Part shown: in pieces, positions 22,051-32,325 of the stretch | Layout: each line of letters begins with the position of its first letter | Numbering within the stretch: the stretch's first letter is position 1 | Source: Meconema thalassinum | Lineage: Eukaryota > Arthropoda > Insecta > Orthoptera > Tettigoniidae | Direction of reading: 5' to 3' | DNA length: 64,000 bases | NCBI GenBank assembly: GCA_946902985.2 | Contig: OX336388.2 | Location: 231,242,467-231,306,466 of the forward strand | Position numbers and translations under genes: made by a program | The notes under the pieces: generated by a model | Database searches by the model: none | Told to the model about the DNA's origin: nothing | Seen by the model: the letters and a program-made list of their open reading frames with translations, nothing else

Positions 22051-22506
22051 GGTGAGCCCTGTCGCTTACAGTACCTTCCCTCCTAGCCTTGAACTTCACC
22101 ATGCAAAGAAGAAACATGTCCATAGCGTTTCGAACACTCAAGTTATTTCTATATTATTTAAGGTTGGGTCAGATTTACCCATGGCGCCAGTCCTCGCGTG
22201 GCAATTTCCGGCTTACGTTAGTCGGGACAATCTGTAAATTATAATGGGAATTTTCCAACTAGTTTGCTGCAGCACAGTCACATAGCTCACGTTCTTTTCG
22301 ATCCATGTTAAAACCCCTCGGAAAACTGCTAAGGATCCAAGTCGAGTCCATGTTAGTGTGTGATATCGCCATTCAGTTATCATCTTCAGTTTTCATCCCG
22401 CCGAAGTCGCTGCCTTTTTAATCATTTGAACAGCTCATGGCCGGGTACCCTATAGTCCCAGTTAAGTAGGCCGTGGTTGCGTTGAATTGCATTGCGTAGG
22501 GACTCT
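22051..22506. other. Unassigned sequence
   Basis: No recognised gene or repeat before the R5 copy II direct repeat. Confidence 0.5.
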
Positions 22507-22639
22507 TAGATCGAGGAGGTCTTGTCTGCCTCTGGTGTTATAACGGGCGGATAAACCCGCAGATATCCGCAAAATTTTTCGCCATGTGGATAGGCCTAAA
22601 ATTTGCATGGCTGTATGTATAGCGGATAAGCTGCGGATA

Positions 22640-23493
22640 GTCTTCTTCTTCTTCTCCTTCCTTCTCGCCTTTTCCCATTACGCGGGGTCGGCTTTCTTAA
22701 TACTGAGGCGCCAGTCATTTCTTTTTTAAAGCATCATCAGCGGATAGGGATGCCTCCGTGGCTTAGGCGGCAGCACGCCGGCCTCTCACCGCTGAGTCCG
22801 TGGTTCAAATCCCGGTCACTCCATGTGAGATCTGTGCTGGACAAAACGGAGGCAGACAGGTTTTTCTCCGGGTACTCCGGTTTTCCCTGTCAACATTTCA
22901 TTCCAGCAACACTCTCCACTATCATTTCATTCCATCTGTCATTCATTTATTCATTGCCCCAGAGGAGTGCGTCAGGCCTCGGCAGCCGGCACAGTTCATA
23001 TCCTCGCCGCTAGATGGGGGCTTCATTCATTCCATTCCTGACCCGGTCGGAGACTGGAAGCAGGTTGTGGATTTTCATTTCATTTCATCAGCGGATAGGC
23101 CCAATACGCCCATGTCCCTCTGGACATTCGTCATCCATGTTGTTTGAGGTCTGCCGTTCCCTCTCTTTTGTGTAGCCATGGAAAAGCACTTCTTCACTAC
23201 AGGATTCTCCGGTCTTCTCATAACATGTCCACACCACCTAAAACTGGTTTCTAAAAGTTTCTCTGATATAGGCGCTTCTTTGAAACTGACTCGCACATGT
23301 TCATTACGGATTGTATCTTTGAGAGTAACTCCACCTGCCCAACGTAACATACGCATTTCAGTGATATGTAGCTTTGTAGTAGCCCATGTTTCACTACCAT
23401 AGAGTAGGATTGGTCTTACGGCAGTTTTATAAACTTTACCCTTCGTTCATATGGGTATTTTCGGATCACATAAAACTCCTGTTAGTTCGCGCA
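22640..23493 (-). pseudogene. LINE 3' fragment, RT C-terminus, inserted in R5
   Basis: The minus-strand frame from about 23440 to 23085 reads TAVRPILLYGSETWATTKLH, MRMLRWAGGVTLKDTIRNEH, FRWCGHVMRRPENPVVK and GRPQTTWMTNVQRDM, the C-terminal part of an APE-type LINE RT. The 3' side ends in a TCTTCTTCTTC run (plus strand, 22641). A 12-bp target duplication with one mismatch (AAGCTGCGGATA at 22628-22639, AAGCTGCAGATA at 23494-23505) bounds it. A SINE2 sits within it. Confidence 0.85.
22749..23084 (+). mobile_element. SINE2, complete copy inserted in LINE fragment
   Basis: A box TGGCTTAGGCGG and B box GGTTCAAATCC are present. The target duplication is TCATCAGCGGATAGG (15 bp, perfect) at 22734-22748 and 23085-23099. 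Confidence 0.95.
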
Positions 23494-24733
23494 AGCTGCA
23501 GATATTGTTTGGAGTAAATTTTCGGATAGAATACAATCCGAACTTTGTGAATACCATTACTAGGACCCGGATATTTATGACATATCATATTTTTTCCATG
23601 AGAAATGTAAGATGATGATTTAAGCTAATCTCACTCAAATTATGTCATTAAGTATAATTAACACTCCGAACAGCAAAGGGTTGCAATTCTGGCTGTGTAA
23701 CATTCATTTTATACATAGCACATAGCATACATAGGACTCGCCTAGGGGAACGAATTTCTCCTCAAATGTCTAAAGGTGCTGCTTTAATATTTTATGATTT
23801 AATAAATTAACAAGTAATTCCGTGAAGAACTATACAGCATATTTTATGTTAATTGCCTCTATCAACATACAAACTTTCAATTTCATTGCTGTAGATATTG
23901 AAAATCGTCTAAATATTTCAGATGGTCGACATGTTGGATTTTTATATATTTAGATCTCAGAGTTATGTACTATTACATGAAGATTATTGTGTAGGTGTAA
24001 TATTGAAACTTCAATCGCATGATTAGGACACAAGAAACAAAATCCATTTTGTGGTTATGAAAACAATTGAAATAAATTAGATGCCAGTGGATTAAAATTT
24101 GTATACGGATTTACCGTACCTACTTTTACTGCTTTCGGATGGTTGAATCGTGAGAAACGTCCATTTAAATATTTATATTTCGCGTCGTCCCCATGTTGGA
24201 TTTGTGCTCGCCAGGTTATTGAAAGTCCCATAGGTGAACTTATGTTCAACATAGAAAATTTCAGTTCGATTGCTGTCATAGATTAATAGATATTGAGAAC
24301 CGTCTAAATATTTCGGATGATCGCCATGATGGATTTTAATACATGTAGGCCATAGAGTTATGCACTATTAGATGACGATTATTGCGTAGGTTCTTTATTC
24401 AAACGTCCATTTCAATCGCATGATTAAAGAACAAGAAATAGAGACTTAATTTTAAAATTTCGGACAGCTACCATCTTGAGATTATGTGAACCATTGAAAT
24501 AAATTAGATAGCGTGCATTACAATGTGTATAAACATTTACTGTACCGTATTTCACTGCGTTTGGATGGTTAAGTCGTGAGAGAAGTCTGTTTAAAAGTTA
24601 CAATTTCGCTTGGCCGATATGTTCGTTTTATACTTTACATGTTTTTGAAAGTTACATAGATGTTTAACAGTAGTGCCCTTTATCACGGTATAAAATTTCA
24701 GGATGATATCAGTAATAGTTTTGGGGATATATA

Positions 24734-25574
24734 AGGTGCGTTCAAAAAGTTACGAGCCGGAGGCTGGAATGCGCAAACCGGTGACTACATCGGCTAATCG
24801 TGGCGTCTGTAACGAGGTGTGGTTACGACCAGAGCGTGGAAGGTTACAGTCCGTCGCTAGAGGGCACGCGTGCACGTCACTTGACGATACAAAGCGAGGA
24901 GCGGCATGCAACAATCGTCCAACGCTGCAAACAGTGACATGGAGGCGTCAACCGAAGAGCAAAGAGGTGTTGTTCGGTTTCTGACAGCGGAAGGAGTAGG
25001 GGGAACGGACATTCATGTCACAAGTGTACGGCGAACACTGCATGTCCCTTGCAAGGATCAAGGCGTGGCACAAGCGCTTCAGGGAAGGACGGGTGTCGTT
25101 AGCCGATGATGCCCGGTCTGCGGCACCCCCCTTTATTACCGATGACAACGTCCAGCTGGTTGATGCACTCATTACCCAGGACCGCCGAGTGACAGTGAAC
25201 GCCATAGTCGCCGTGGTCGCTCCACGACAATGCACGACCTCATAGGGCCAACACAGTCGCTGCACTCCTGCAGAAATTCAAATGGGAGGTTCTCAGCCAC
25301 CCTCCATACAGTCCAGACCTCTCTCCTTGTGATTACGCCATGTTTGGTCCCCTGAAAAGGGCTCTGCGGGGCCAACGTTTCACCTCGGACGCCGACGTCC
25401 AGCTATACGTGCGGAACTGGTTCACATCGCAGACCAGGGAATTTTATGAGACAGCCATTCACCGCCTCGTGTCACAGTGGGACAAGTGCCTCAACAGCCA
25501 GGGCCAATACTTCTGACATACAGGTAGTGGTATCTGTAATTATGCCTCCGGCTCGTTACTTTTTGAACGCACCT
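24734..25574 (+). mobile_element. mariner-like element, internally deleted
   Basis: The 841 bp element has inverted ends starting AGGTGCGTTCAAAAAGT and a TA dinucleotide duplicated at each side (24732-24733, 25575-25576). Removing it and one TA leaves GGATATATAGAATGCTGG, which occurs intact in the R4 copy near 60286-60303, so the empty site is known. A 5' fragment of the same family is at 50700-50977. Confidence 0.92.
24940..25516 (+). pseudogene. mariner transposase remnant
   Basis: The first part encodes the N-terminal helix-turn-helix region: EEQRGVVRFLTAEGVGGTDI and, in another frame, MSLARIKAWHKRFREGRVSL with a following FITDDNVQLVDALI. The second part (from about 25265) reads KFKWEVLSHPPYSPDLSPCD and YAMFGPLKRALRG, where PDLSPCDY holds the third acidic residue of the mariner triad. 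The middle with the first two catalytic aspartates is deleted near 25245. The protein could bind ends at best; it cannot cut DNA. Confidence 0.85.
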
Positions 25575-25762
25575 TATAGAATGCTGGTGAAATATTTCAC
25601 ACAGCCGCCATCTTGAGGTTATGTAAACAATTGAACTAAATTAGGTGTCAGTGCATTGCAATGTGTATCAACATTTGCTCTACCAAGTTTCATTGCGTGG
25701 ATGGCTAAGTCGTGACAAATCTGTATTGAAAAGTTTAAACTTCGCTTGTATCGCATAAACCT

Positions 25763-26437
25763 ATTTTGATCATTTTAAATGACCTTGTCGACTTCGTCGT
25801 TACGCTGGGGTCTGGCGTTACGTTACGGTAACGGGACAAAATGTACCCAGATGCACTGAGGTGTGTGACGTCATAGTACTGCTTGGTGCATGTGTTCCCC
25901 GACAATCTCTACTTCGTTAGTATAAGACAAAACTCCCCGATTCTTGGACGTCACGGGTAATCTCGAGAACCACTGGATGGATTTTGATGCGGTTTTCACC
26001 ATTCTGTAAAGGATATCTCGAGGAAAGTTTCTGTAGAAAATAATTTATGTATGATCAAAGGAAGCCAAGCAGTAACGATTTCAGTGAAAAAGTCGAAAAC
26101 CAACTTGGCGTCCGTGCGCTTCTTAAGCATACGCTGGGCAAACCGTTAAAAATATCAATATACTATGAGCGTAAGAATGGGTCAGCATGAAAAGTTCTAC
26201 AAAAAAGTCCGGGAGAGCATATCTCTATCTTCAATACATCGCCCACTGTAAGTGTTTTTAGACTGGATGGAAGGGGCACGTCCCCGTGCGCTTGAACTTG
26301 CTTTGCCCTTGCTTTGCACTTGCCGTTCGCGAGTAATTTGAAACAAGGTAAGCAAGATAAGTATTATGTAGATAATTTTCTAACATGTCAAGGGTCTTTG
26401 GCTTCTAGCATTTTTCAGCATTTGTAGCATTTAAAAT
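25763..26437 (+). mobile_element. R3 element inserted in the R4 terminal hairpin
   Basis: Bounded by TCATTTTAAATG and CATTTAAAATGA, which are inverted. Includes the Helitron-3 5' core at about 25906-26250. Its fuller relative at 44672-45362 has a 3' hairpin that is precisely missing here. Class uncertain. Confidence 0.55.
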
Positions 26438-26519
26438 GAAAGTGGGCTAAAAATATTATTGTAATGTAAGCGGATAACGTTCTGTTGATCCGCGCAGGAC
26501 TCTAGACTAGATCGAGGAG

Positions 26520-26960
26520 TTGGCACGTGGCGAGTTTATCTCACCTGGTATAAAGCAGGGGCTCGCTCTCAATTCTGTTAGAATCTCTCTCCATCTTTGA
26601 AGGGGCTGGGTGGGGGGTTAAGTGGCAGTGACACTCAGGTCAGACAGGAGTCAAAGGTTAACACAGTCGAGGGAAGGAAGGGGGCTGTTCACACAGGGGC
26701 GACCGTGTCACAATACTGTTAGGCCGGTACTAACCACAGACATGGGAATCGCAGAACGCCAAATAGCTTATGATAGAAGTGAATGACGCGTGGTAAAGCA
26801 TGTAAACAAGAAACTGCTGCAGCACGCCTAGTGGTGTGGCCGCCAACTACCAGAATGGAAATATTAGCTCCCAAATGGTTTTTTATTGTCTTTTTTTTTA
26901 ATTTAACCGGGTCACTCCAATCCGTGGTCTTTTTATTTAAGGACTCATTTTCATTTTAAA
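26520..26960. other. Unassigned sequence
   Basis: No recognised gene or element; a short T run lies near 26893. Confidence 0.5.
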
Positions 26961-28386
26961 CAAGAAGTTCCGTGACGAACTAAAGAGCCTACTTTTCTTC
27001 AAATTTAAGATTCATGCCAATGATTAATCTATATGGTTCTATCTAGAATAATGACGAAATTAAGTTGGTAATATCGAAATTTCTAATTAGTTCGAAATAC
27101 TGTATATTTGGCATAATGTAGCCTAATAGAGAACTGCAGTTGGCAGCCCTGGTGACTGAATATATTCTTAGTTCCATCGCTTAAGGTACAGAACACAAAA
27201 TATGGCTGAAGTCCAATGGATAGCAAGGACGTTACATACTGTTAAACATTGGATCTACCAGCGCGCGTAAAATCATGTTGGCAACAATGACATACATGTA
27301 TTGGTCAGAAATGTTCTGAAATAATATGAAATATTGCAGTGTCAATTTCGAATGAAATCCATTAGTTAGTATATAAGTTACATGCATTTTAAAATTGGGC
27401 ATATCAGCAGGCTTATAATCATGTTGGCAGCACTGGCGTAGGCCTATATTGAAAAAATGAAAATTAATCTAGAATGCCAGGTACTATACGTGTGCAAAGT
27501 TTAGAGTTATTGGCTTGCATACTTTCTGATATATTGATATTTGGTAACAAAAATAGAGACAGTATTTATTAACAGTTGGCAGCCCTGGTTACTCTTAAGA
27601 ATCGGCATAGTCATATATGTTATGGTACACATAGCCTACACGAAATTTGGTTGAAATCCAAATGATAGTATAGAAGTTACATGTATTTAATGTTGGACCT
27701 CTCAGCAGGCTTAGAATCATGTTGGTAGCACTGACGAAAATAAGTTACTCCAAATTAATATAGAATGTCAGGTGCTATACGTGTGCATAGTTTAAAGCTG
27801 TCGGCTTGCATACTTTCTGACATATGGGTATTTGGATAAAAACAATTTATTTATTTATTTATTTAATCGTATGGTGAGAGCATTTATTAACAGTTGGCAG
27901 CCCTGGTGGCTCTTAAGAATACGCTCAGTCATATCTGTTCATGTATACATAGCACATACGAAATTAGGTTGAAATCCAATTGATAGTGTAGAAGTTAGGT
28001 CCATCAGCAAGCTTATAATAATTTTTGCAACACTGCCATGTATGGCCTCCTGGAAATTAAACTGCAATAATATTATCTATACGTGTGCCAATTTTGAAAT
28101 AGCTCCCATTCATACCATCCAAGATATCCAACATGGAGCTCAAATTTCAATTCCGTTTTTTTCAGCAGTTGGTAGCACTGACATCATTTTCAAATATGGC
28201 CGTGAGATATTCAGGTATAGATCTTTACTGCTACCAAATTTTGTTTCGATTGCTGCAGCCGTTTAGGAGTTTATAGGGGACACACACACACAGCCAGACA
28301 GACAGAAGGACAGACACACACACATTTGCCCGATCTCATAAGTCTACTTTTTCCTCATTTTTGCAAAATGTGAAAAGTAGGCTAAA
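26961..28386 (+). mobile_element. R4-variant, divergent subfamily
   Basis: Starts CAAGAAGTTCCGTGACGAAC, with the same 5' hairpin (AGTTC/GAACT). The inset arm is AGCCTACTTTTC (26986-26997) and the 3' end is GAAAAGTAGGCT (28372-28383), again exact complements although both differ from the other subfamily. The body differs: a GTTGGCAGCCCTGGT block recurs at about 27139, 27577 and 27893, giving internal units of roughly 320-440 bp. A run of CACACA and CAGACAGACAG precedes the 3' end. Non-coding. Confidence 0.75.
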
Positions 28387-28471
28387 AATCGTACTAACAT
28401 GAGACTTTGGACTGGATAGTTTTATTCAGAACTGTTCACGCCGATGTCGTATGAACATTCTTTGGCGTGAG

Positions 28472-28540
28472 CAACTTCAGTGCTTCGGTGGTGTAGTTGG
28501 AAGCATGCTGAGCTACTATGCCCAAGCTTTGAGCAACGGT
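28472..28540 (+). mobile_element. SINE1 head fragment
   Basis: Matches the SINE1 tRNA-like head (TTCGGTGGTGTAGTTGGAAG, GCTACTATGCCCAAG) and stops before the B box. Confidence 0.7.
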
Positions 28541-28886
28541 CCAACCCTTCCTTGGACAATTATGATATCCCGGGCCTAGCTTTTGCTGATGACATCCTTC
28601 TGCTCGCTCTAACACCCCATAATATGCAACATAGTATTGATGAGATTGTAAAATACTGTGAGGACTGGAACTTAAATACTAACCCACGTAAGACCAAAGG
28701 CATGGTGTGCAAAAAAGGACTTAAACTGGCTAAGAATGAAAAGTGGGTCAAAGTTAGAGACAGTGAAAAATCTTTAGTATCTAGGGACGATAATGGCGAG
28801 TGATGGAAGATGGACCAAACAAATTAAAAGGGCAAAATCGAAAGTGCTAGCGGCATTGACGAGTATTAAAGTGTTAGAGCGTAAGT
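28541..28886 (+). pseudogene. LINE RT palm, upstream half of a split element
   Basis: The frame reads GLAFADDILLLALTPHNMQH then VKYCEDWNLNTNPRKTK, the catalytic FADD palm motif and the following segment. After a frameshift near 28800 it continues DGRWTKQIKRAKSKVLAALT and IKVLERK, where the Jockey-like LINE interrupts. The downstream half resumes at 31346. The RT clade is not clear to me. Confidence 0.8.
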
Positions 28887-31345
28887 TTTATTTTATTTAT
28901 TTATCGTATGATGTTAACACAACACAATCACCTACATAAATACAGATTCATATAACACAGCAATAATACTAACAAATTATATAAATTATAAAGCAGATAA
29001 AAAAATAATTATAAATCAACGTCCAACTCGTTGATCCATTTGACAGCCTCAGTTGTAGCAGAATGCAGGTCCTCCAGACTTCCTGGAAAAACTCGGAGAG
29101 GACATTCCAGTACTAAGTGCTCCATTGTCTGTGGAATGTCAGCGCAATCGCAATTCGGTGAGTCTTTCCAACCCCATTTGTGGAGAACAGAAGCACATCT
29201 TCCCAAGCCACATCTAATACGATTGAGTCTAGTCCAGGTATGTCTGGGCAGATTGAAGCCAGCAAGTTTTATCTGAGGATCCTCAACGTTCACGATGCCT
29301 GGTGGTGTAGATGTTGTCCACTCAACCCGCCAATTTTCATTAGGTTTAAAATTTCTGCTTGTTAAATCCAAGGCAGTTTTCCATGCAGGTTTACGGGATT
29401 TCAATCTAGATGGGCCAAGATGTTTCATGTCTTCATGTATTGGGAGGGCCTTGTTATTTTGCACTCTCGACCAAAGATGAACCAGATTTTTCTGCCTTCT
29501 GATATGAGGAGGTGCGATATTACTCAGCACTGGTAACCACTGGACTGGAGTAGGAAGTAGTGTTCCAGATACAATACGCATGCTCTGTCGGAGCTGAACA
29601 TCCACCCGTTGAGTGTGGCAGCTATTAAGCCATACCCCAGAGCAAAACTCGGCTGAAGAATAGATTAGCGCAAGAGCAGTTGTTCTCAGAGTGTTGGCAT
29701 CCGCTCCCCATGATGTTCCAGCCAGGCGCTGAAGGAGGTTATTGCGGCTCTTCAATTTCGCAGCAGATTTACACAGATGGGTTTTGTAGGTCAGAGATCT
29801 ATCCAAAGTCATTCCCAGATATTTAGGGGTGCTATTATACTGTAATTCTTTACCTCTAAAATTGACTCTAGGATGGTAATTTGCATGCCTGTTGTCCAGA
29901 TGGAAAGCAGTTATCTCACTTTTCTGAGGATTTGGTTGTAAGCGCCATTTTGTGAAAAAGTCATCCAGGACTTTGAGGTCTTGGATGAGAACGGCCTCGG
30001 CTTCTGCGAAATTAGCATGTTGAACAGTGAGGTTGATATCGTCCGCATACATGAACTTGCGGGCTACTGTTTTCGGAAGATCATGGGTGTACAGATTAAA
30101 AAGAATGGGTGAGAGAACAGAACCTTGCGGCAGGCCATTATTCAGTTTACGGAATCGGCTTTTGTTCTGCTCAGAGTAGACTTGGAACAATCTGTTACTT
30201 AGCATGTTGTCTAACAAGTTCATAATCTTTAAACAAGGAACAGCCTTGATCAATTTCAATAGCAATCCCTCCTTCCAAACAGTATCATATGCTGCTGTGA
30301 GATCCAGAAAGGCTGATACGCTCTTCAGTTTCTTCTCAAACCCAGCTTCCACAAAGGTGGTCAGGGAAAGAACTTGGTCACTGCAATCACGGCCAGGTCG
30401 GTATCCTGCTTGTTCAATTGGGATCAGTGCCTCAATCGCTGGCGCTATTCTATTCAGGATCAATCTTTCCAGGAGCTTGAATGTCACAGATAGCAATGCT
30501 ATTGGACGGTAACTTTGAGGTAAGTTCGGGTCTTTCCCTGGTTTTAAAAGGGCAATGATTTTGGTCTTCTTGAAGATTGCAGGTAACTTTCCTGATTCTA
30601 GTATACAGCTGAAAAACATAGCCAACCATCGTTTTGTAGCTGGACCACAGTTCTTTAATAATTCTGGATAAATCCCATCTAATCCTGCAGCTTTTCCATT
30701 TTGAAGAGAGATTAAACCTTCTTCCACTTCCTGTACAGAGAAGGGTCTCGAATATGTATAATGTGGCTGAGCTGAGCGTATGGCTTGCCTAAGCTTTGTT
30801 TTCACCAACCGGTTGAACTTCTTGTTCTTTGCTGTTCTAGAGGTTTGGACAATATGGTTAGCTATCGCATTTACATTAATAGATGTAGGTGTTTTCGATG
30901 GTATGGAAGCGGAATCTAGTTTCCGTATCAGAGACCACGCCTTCCTGCTGGAATGGGTGAAGTTTAAACCTTCAACAGTATTTATCCATCTCTCTCTTCT
31001 ACCTCTGTCAAGTGATTGTAGAAGTTCAGTAGCTTTCTCCCTGCTGCTATTTTCATTATACTCTTCTTTCAGTCTGTTGGACTCCTCATTCCATCCTGGT
31101 ATATACTCCTTCCTGAAGCCTCTCGGAATAGATCGTTTGGCTGCTGCTTTTATTAGACCTATGAACCTTGACTAGTTTTCAGGTACCGCTTGAATCCATC
31201 TAATGTTGGCATCTGAGTATTTTGCATAGGTTTCCCAATCTGCCTTCAGAAAGTTCCAGCGAGGACGAGGTGTGGAATGAATAACAGGAATCTGTACTCC
31301 AATTTTGTATATTACTGGCCTATGCTGACTATGGGGAAAGTCTAG
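28887..31345 (-). mobile_element. Jockey-like LINE, 5'-truncated, inserted in another LINE
   Basis: On the minus strand the element begins inside the endonuclease domain (PHSQHRPVI, resembling the SDH motif, at about 31330) and ends in a tail of AAAT repeats at 28887-28905. It interrupts a plus-strand LINE between IKVLERK and NLDYKVYKN. I could not identify a clear target duplication. 5' truncation is the usual result of incomplete target-primed reverse transcription. Confidence 0.85.
29009..30808 (-). CDS. Reverse transcriptase of Jockey-like LINE, intact RT frame
   Basis: A 599-codon segment without a stop is the best-preserved coding sequence in the window. RT motifs in order: SYRPIALLSVTFKLLER (about 99-115), GYRPGRDCSDQ (135-145), FLDLTAAYDTVWK (167-179), GLPQGSVLSPILFNLY (225-240), the catalytic FMYADDINL (252-260), and TPKYLGMTLDRSLTYKTHL in the thumb. 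A Cys/His cluster (CDC...HLVLEC) lies near the C-terminus. The same frame stays open upstream to 31171, then one TAG at 31172-31174 interrupts it, and homology continues to about 31345. The start at 30808 is a TTG inside this frame, not a true beginning. The polymerase would copy element RNA at a nicked target, but the endonuclease is almost wholly missing, so autonomous movement is unlikely. Confidence 0.92.
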   Translation of the reverse strand: MVKTKLRQAIRSAQPHYTYSRPFSVQEVEEGLISLQNGKAAGLDGIYPELLKNCGPATKRWLAMFFSCILESGKLPAIFKKTKIIALLKPGKDPNLPQSYRPIALLSVTFKLLERLILNRIAPAIEALIPIEQAGYRPGRDCSDQVLSLTTFVEAGFEKKLKSVSAFLDLTAAYDTVWKEGLLLKLIKAVPCLKIMNLLDNMLSNRLFQVYSEQNKSRFRKLNNGLPQGSVLSPILFNLYTHDLPKTVARKFMYADDINLTVQHANFAEAEAVLIQDLKVLDDFFTKWRLQPNPQKSEITAFHLDNRHANYHPRVNFRGKELQYNSTPKYLGMTLDRSLTYKTHLCKSAAKLKSRNNLLQRLAGTSWGADANTLRTTALALIYSSAEFCSGVWLNSCHTQRVDVQLRQSMRIVSGTLLPTPVQWLPVLSNIAPPHIRRQKNLVHLWSRVQNNKALPIHEDMKHLGPSRLKSRKPAWKTALDLTSRNFKPNENWRVEWTTSTPPGIVNVEDPQIKLAGFNLPRHTWTRLNRIRCGLGRCASVLHKWGWKDSPNCDCADIPQTMEHLVLECPLRVFPGSLEDLHSATTEAVKWINELDVDL

Positions 31346-32260
31346 TTACCGAATCTTGACTACAAAGTGTATAAGAATGTGTTTAACGCACTCATCGTTT
31401 CAAGAGCACTTTATGGAGTGGAAGTATGGGGTTTAGAGGAAGGAACGGCAACCCTGGACAGTATTGTAAGTAGGTTTGCCAAGATAATTTTGGGTCTACC
31501 TAGTTGCACGGCGAATTGTGGAGCGAGAATGTTGTGTGAGGATGTAAGCATTCGACAACATATCATAAAAAGGGTCATAAAGTCTTGGATTCGTTTGAAA
31601 GTAGGTGGAGGGGGGGGGGGAATGATAAAGGTAGCCTACCTGCACCAAATGAAACATCAGCAAGAGGGCTACTGGGTGGACGGGGTAAGAAGTGTGCTGG
31701 AAAGATTATTAATGGGTTATCTATGGGATAGGGACTTACGAAGAGAGGAAGGTAGGGTGTGTAAAAAAGTGTGCAGAAGGGTTATTGACGTAGAGTTGCA
31801 GGTGCTAAGAGAAGAGTGCACCAACAGGAGAACCTTAACAGAGTTCTGCGAAATTAGGAACTTGATGAGCATAAAGCCTCAATGTCTAATGAAAAGAGAA
31901 ATGAGAGGGATAATTTGGTGGTTAATGGGGGTGTATAAGAACAAAGCGTTGAGAGAAGTAGGAAAAGAGGACCTTTGCCTGTTTTGTGGGAAGGTTATGG
32001 GTGCAGCGCACCTGATCAGGGAATGCAAAGAGATTAAAACGAAAAGAACAAACTTTGTAGACAAATCAGATCTAAACAGAATAGAAAATGTAAATGAGTA
32101 TCACACTTTAATAAAATTACTAAAAAGGGAATGGGGGAAGGCAGGTCAATTAGCAGAATATTTTAATATCATCAGGGCAATGTGGAATAGGGAAGCGTCG
32201 GATGAGATTCAGAACAGAGGTGCATACAAGTTCAGGAGATGGCTTCCTAAGCTATAAATC
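31346..32260 (+). pseudogene. LINE C-terminal region, downstream half of the split element
   Basis: The frame at 31367-32257 (296 codons) reads VSRALYGVEVWGLEEGTATL, FAKIILGLPSCTANCGARML and a C-terminal LCLFCGKVMGAAHLIRECKE, a CCHC-like knuckle. It continues the RT of 28541-28886 (IKVLERK to NLDYKVYKN). A G10 run near 31611-31620 encodes a glycine string and may have slipped. Unbroken for 296 codons, but the parent gene is split by 2.4 kb of another LINE. Confidence 0.8.
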
Positions 32261-32325
32261 TTTTTTAAGGCCTAGGAGAGCCTATCTGTATTAACTAGGT
32301 GTACTACTACTATAGTACATCAATA

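Larger units (their letters stand above)
23811..26453 (+). mobile_element. R4 copy in R5 copy II, split by mariner and R3
   Basis: R4 sequence covers 23811-24733, 25575-25762 and about 26438-26453. The 5' hairpin is present, but the inset arm is mutated (AGCATATTTTA). The uninterrupted R5 copy III (56560-56620, minus) shows the insertion site without R4. Confidence 0.75.
22519..26507 (+). mobile_element. R5 hAT-like element, copy II, host of a multi-level nest
   Basis: R5 sequence is found at 22519-22639, 23506-23810 and 26458-26507; everything between is inserted. A 12-bp direct repeat TAGATCGAGGAG lies at 22507-22518 and 26508-26519. The termini are GTCTTG... and ...GCGCAGGACTCTAGAC, comparable to copy III (52202-58740), where the target duplication is a perfect 8 bp. 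No transposase. The assignment to hAT rests mainly on copy III. Confidence 0.75.
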
